Of a stretch of 15,125 nt of DNA, positions 12,303-15,125 are shown piece by piece. Each line of letters starts with the position of its first letter. Within the stretch, counting starts at the first letter, position 1. The notes beneath the pieces are model-generated. The model was not told the DNA's origin and made no database searches. It saw nothing but the letters and a program-made list of their open reading frames with translations. This DNA is from Hydrogenophilales bacterium RIFOXYD1_FULL_62_11 (GTDB taxonomy: Bacteria > Pseudomonadota > Gammaproteobacteria > Burkholderiales > Thiobacillaceae). Position numbers and translations under genes: made by a program. The stretch is taken from contig MGZO01000110.1 of assembly GCA_001802655.1 (NCBI GenBank), positions 9,898 to 25,022 on the forward strand. Reading direction: 5' to 3'.

Positions 12303-14890
12303 GCAGCAGGTTTTTTGCTGGCGGGCTTTTTGGCGGCCGTTTTGGTTGCCGTTTTCTTGGCCGCCGCCTTCTTCACGGGTGCTTTTTTGGCGACAGCTGG
12401 CTTGACGTCGTCAGCGCCGGTCGCTTTGGCTTTCTTTGCTGCGGGCTTGGCGGCTGTTTTTTTCGCCGGGTTCTTGGCCGGACCCTTGGCCTCGCGTGCA
12501 GCGAGCAGCGACAGCGCTTCATCCAGCGTGATTTCTTCTGGCGTGATGTCCTTCGGCAGCGTGGCGTTGGTGCTGCCGTGCTTGACGTAGGGGCCGTAGC
12601 GGCCGCTGCGCACGGTGATGTCCTTGCCGTCGTCCGGGTGCGGGCCGAGCGTTTTCAGCACGGATGCGGCAGAATCGGCGCCGCGCGGCGCGCGTTCCAT
12701 CACCAGCACTTCGAGCGCGCGCGGTAAATCGATCTCATAAACACTGTCGGTCTTGGGGATCGACTTGAACTTGCCGTCGTGCAGCAGATAGGGGCCGAAG
12801 CGACCATTGTTGGCGACAATCGGCAGGCCAGTGGTCGGGTGATGGCCGACTTCGCGCGGCAGCGAGAGAAACTTCAGCGCCAGTTCCAGCGTGGCCTGAT
12901 CAAGCGGGATTTCCTTGGGCCACGAAGCGCGACGCGGCTTCGGCGCTTTCTTGTCTTCCGGCATGTCGCCGATTTGTACGTAGGGCCCGAAACGTCCGGA
13001 CAGTAATTTCACGTCGAGACCGCTGGCTGGGTCCTGGCCGAGGATGTTGTCGCCTTCTGCCGTTTCAGCGTGCAGCGGGCGGGTGTAGTCGCATTCCGGG
13101 TAGCCGGAACAGCCGATGAAAAGGCCGCGCTTGCTCGCCTGCATGAACAACGGTTTGCTGCACTTGGGGCAGGGCTCCATGATCGGGCAACCGCGTTCGA
13201 CGTCCTGTTTGGCCTTCAGCTCGCCATCAAATCCCTTCCAGAATTCACCCAACAGCTGCGACCACACGCGGGTGCCGTTGGACACATCGTCGAGCTTGTC
13301 TTCCAGTTTGGCGGTGAAATCGTAGTCGATGTATTGAGTGAAATGGCGGGTGAGGAAGCAGTTGACCAGGCGGCCGATGTCGGTCGGCTGAAAGCGTTTT
13401 TTCTCCAGCACCACGTATTCGCGGTCCTGCAGGGTGGAAATGATGCTGGCGTAGGTGGAGGGGCGGCCGATGCCGTGTTCTTCGAGCGACTTGACCAGGC
13501 TTGCCTCGGTGTAGCGCGGCGGCGGCTGGGTAAAGTGCTGTTCACCGTACAGTTTGTCGACCGGCAGGGTTTCACCTTCGACCAGCGCGGGCAGCTTGGA
13601 TTCGCCTTCCTCCTCCTCGTCGTCCTGGTACACCGCCAGAAAGCCGGCGAATGCCAGCGTCTGCCCGGTGGCGCGGAAAGTGCCTTCGCCCACGGTGATA
13701 TCGGCGGCGACGGTGTCGAATTGCGCCGGGGTCATCTGGCAGGCGACAGTGCGCTTCCAGATCAGCTCGTAGAGCCGCGCCTGGTCGTGCGTCAGGAATT
13801 GCTTCACCGATTCCGGCGTGCGCGTCACCGAGGTCGGGCGCACCGCTTCGTGCGCTTCCTGTGCGTTTTTGGTTTTCGCCTTGTAGGTCAGCTCGGTCGG
13901 CGGCAGGAATTCCTTGTCGAAGTTGGCGCCCACATACTTGCGGATGTCGGTGATTGCTTCCTGCGCCAGATTCACCGAGTCGGTCCGCATGTAGGTGATA
14001 AGGCCGACCGGACCTTCCCCCAAGTCCATGCCCTCGTACAATTGCTGCGCGGTGCGCATGACGCGGTCGGTGGTCATGCCGAGCTGACGCACGCCGGCCT
14101 GCTGCAGGGTCGAGGTGGTAAACGGCGCGCCGGGGTGGCGGGCGCGGCGTTTCTTCTCGATACGCATGACGCGGGCGTCCTTGGACTCCAGCGTCGCCAG
14201 CCACTCCTTGCTGCGGGCTTCGTGCTCGACGGTGAACTGCTCGACCTTTTCGCCCTTGAAATGGGTCAGTTTGGCGGAAAACGCCTGTGCGCCTTTGTGA
14301 CTGTCGAGGTGCAGCGACCAGTATTCGCGTGGATTGAAGGCTTCGATTTCGAGTTCGCGTTCAACAATCATGCGCAAGGCGGGCGACTGCACGCGGCCGG
14401 CACTCAAGCCCGGGCTGATCTTGCGCCACAGCAGCGGCGACAGGTTGAAACCGACCAGATAATCCAGCGCGCGCCGTGCCTGCTGCGCATCGACCAGGTC
14501 GGTCGCGATTTCGCGCGGATTGCGCACCGCGTCCTGCACTGCGGATTCGGTGATTTCGTAAAAGGCCACGCGCTTCATCGGCGTCTTGACCTTACGTTCC
14601 TTGAGGATTTCGCTGATGTGCCAGGAAATCGCCTCGCCTTCTCTATCCGGGTCAGTCGCCAGCAACACTTCGTCGGCTTTCTTGGCGGCCTTGACGATGG
14701 CTTCGACGTGCTTGGCGTTGCGCTCGATGATCTGATATTTCATGCTGAACGTTTCAGTATCGACCGCGCCGGTTTTTGGCTCGAGGTCGCGCACGTGGCC
14801 GTAGCTGGCGAGGATTTCATAATCCGGGCCGAGGTATTTCTTCAGCGTTTTAGACTTGGAGGGGGATTCGACGATAACGAGAGTGGACAT
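12299..14890 (-). CDS. topA: DNA topoisomerase I (TopA)
   Basis: Type IA topoisomerase that relaxes negative supercoils by a single-strand cut through a 5'-phosphotyrosine. The 863-residue product (E. coli 865) has, in order: TOPRIM domain (about 1-115; Glu8 in VESPSKSKT, Asp80-x-Asp82-x-Glu84 in ATDPDREGEA), the DYLVGFNLSPLLWRKI and GLSAGRVQSPAL motifs, catalytic Tyr300 in GLITYMRTDS, HEAVRPT, and an acidic insert (423-430). One zinc ribbon follows (Cys574-x2-Cys577, Cys594-x5-Cys600), then three GR(F/Y)GPY repeats (632, 696, 763), and finally a Lys/Ala/Pro tail from about 801. E. coli instead has three zinc ribbons at its C-terminus. The ATG lies 6 nt after the smg stop, and the stop overlaps the receiver-like gene. 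Confidence 0.98.
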   Translation of the reverse strand: MSTLVIVESPSKSKTLKKYLGPDYEILASYGHVRDLEPKTGAVDTETFSMKYQIIERNAKHVEAIVKAAKKADEVLLATDPDREGEAISWHISEILKERKVKTPMKRVAFYEITESAVQDAVRNPREIATDLVDAQQARRALDYLVGFNLSPLLWRKISPGLSAGRVQSPALRMIVERELEIEAFNPREYWSLHLDSHKGAQAFSAKLTHFKGEKVEQFTVEHEARSKEWLATLESKDARVMRIEKKRRARHPGAPFTTSTLQQAGVRQLGMTTDRVMRTAQQLYEGMDLGEGPVGLITYMRTDSVNLAQEAITDIRKYVGANFDKEFLPPTELTYKAKTKNAQEAHEAVRPTSVTRTPESVKQFLTHDQARLYELIWKRTVACQMTPAQFDTVAADITVGEGTFRATGQTLAFAGFLAVYQDDEEEEGESKLPALVEGETLPVDKLYGEQHFTQPPPRYTEASLVKSLEEHGIGRPSTYASIISTLQDREYVVLEKKRFQPTDIGRLVNCFLTRHFTQYIDYDFTAKLEDKLDDVSNGTRVWSQLLGEFWKGFDGELKAKQDVERGCPIMEPCPKCSKPLFMQASKRGLFIGCSGYPECDYTRPLHAETAEGDNILGQDPASGLDVKLLSGRFGPYVQIGDMPEDKKAPKPRRASWPKEIPLDQATLELALKFLSLPREVGHHPTTGLPIVANNGRFGPYLLHDGKFKSIPKTDSVYEIDLPRALEVLVMERAPRGADSAASVLKTLGPHPDDGKDITVRSGRYGPYVKHGSTNATLPKDITPEEITLDEALSLLAAREAKGPAKNPAKKTAAKPAAKKAKATGADDVKPAVAKKAPVKKAAAKKTATKTAAKKPASKKPAA

Positions 14891-14896
14891 GGCTAT

Positions 14897-15125
14897 TTAA
14901 TGCAGACGGTCCGGCTCGTGGTTCAGCAACATGTCTTCCAGGTGGGTGAAGTGTTCGATCAGGCCACGGCTCCACAACACGATCAGCGTCATCCAGCGCA
15001 CATGGTCGGGCTCGATGTCTTCGCCACCCAGTTCCATCAGCCCGGAAATCACCCATTCGCGTGACTCGGGGTCGAGGATCTCGGCGCTGACCAGATACGC
15101 CAGTTCGGTGCGGCATGCCTCGTTC
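14897..15125 (-). CDS. smg: Smg (DUF494), C-terminal 75 residues
   Basis: The minus strand from the right edge reads in one frame to TAA at 14899-14897. The 75 residues align end to end with the C-terminus of E. coli Smg: CRTELAYLVSAEILDPESRE against [20 protein letters not shown], then a shared acidic-then-aromatic WMTLIVLW / WVILMVLF segment and a final LH. Function is unknown; it lies next to topA (and usually dprA) in many proteobacteria. The N-terminal half lies outside the window. A gap of 6 nt to topA suggests one transcript. Confidence 0.93.
   Translation of the reverse strand, partial: NEACRTELAYLVSAEILDPESREWVISGLMELGGEDIEPDHVRWMTLIVLWSRGLIEHFTHLEDMLLNHEPDRLH

Noticed and set aside
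13070..15064. A 664-codon open frame on the plus strand opposite topA and smg
   Set aside because: It is exactly antisense to topA, which has every catalytic motif. The frame stays open because of GC-rich codon bias, and its translation shows no domain I recognise.

Overview
The window is about 15.1 kb of GC-rich, densely packed chromosome carrying core bacterial genes. I see no insertion sequence, prophage, CRISPR array, tRNA or rRNA. The gene content (dcw cluster start, rsmI/yraN/diaA/dolP, smg-topA, ubiD, class A rnpB) points to a Gram-negative proteobacterium. The absence of lpoA between rsmI and yraN, and a TopA with a long Lys/Ala tail, suggest Betaproteobacteria, possibly Nitrosomonadales. 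That placement is an inference from gene content; no 16S sequence is present.

Layout. (1) 1-3388, minus strand: start of the division and cell-wall (dcw) cluster, promoter then mraZ-rsmH-ftsL-ftsI (ftsI runs off the left edge). Each junction is a 4-base stop/start overlap. The promoter is a good sigma70 match and overlaps four 10-bp-spaced TGGKN repeats, which look like the MraZ operator. (2) 3400-3868: rnpB (RNase P RNA, minus strand) with its own -10 box, a downstream terminator, a perfect DnaA-box 9-mer and a nested inverted repeat. (3) 4060-4659, plus strand: a small two-helix membrane protein (DUF1269-like) followed by three tandem hairpins, the last an intrinsic terminator. (4) 6581-4678, minus strand: rsmI and pyrC, overlapping by 4 bases. 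(5) 6599-8136, plus strand: yraN, diaA and dolP, divergent from rsmI with only 17 bp between the start codons. (6) 8185-10519, plus strand: ubiD, then an exported YbaY/META two-domain protein. (7) 10544-10588: a 21-bp perfect-stem terminator between convergent genes. (8) 15125-10598, minus strand: smg (partial), topA, a degenerate receiver-like protein, and a periplasmic PhnD-like binding protein fused to a rhodanese domain.

How the genes relate. Much of the window concerns the cell envelope and cell cycle: septal peptidoglycan synthesis (FtsI, FtsL), its autoregulator MraZ, outer-membrane maintenance (DolP), a likely replication-initiation partner (DiaA) and DNA supercoiling (TopA). rRNA methylation (RsmH at C1402 N4, RsmI at C1402 2'-O) is split between the two left-hand operons although both enzymes act on the same nucleotide.

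The least ordinary items are the PhnD-rhodanese fusion, the phosphate-receiver relic translationally coupled to topA, the DiaA and DolP copies that differ at residues known to matter in E. coli, and the structured non-coding stretches at 3400-3515, 4584-4659 and 9662-9749. I did not find a convincing wholly new system.
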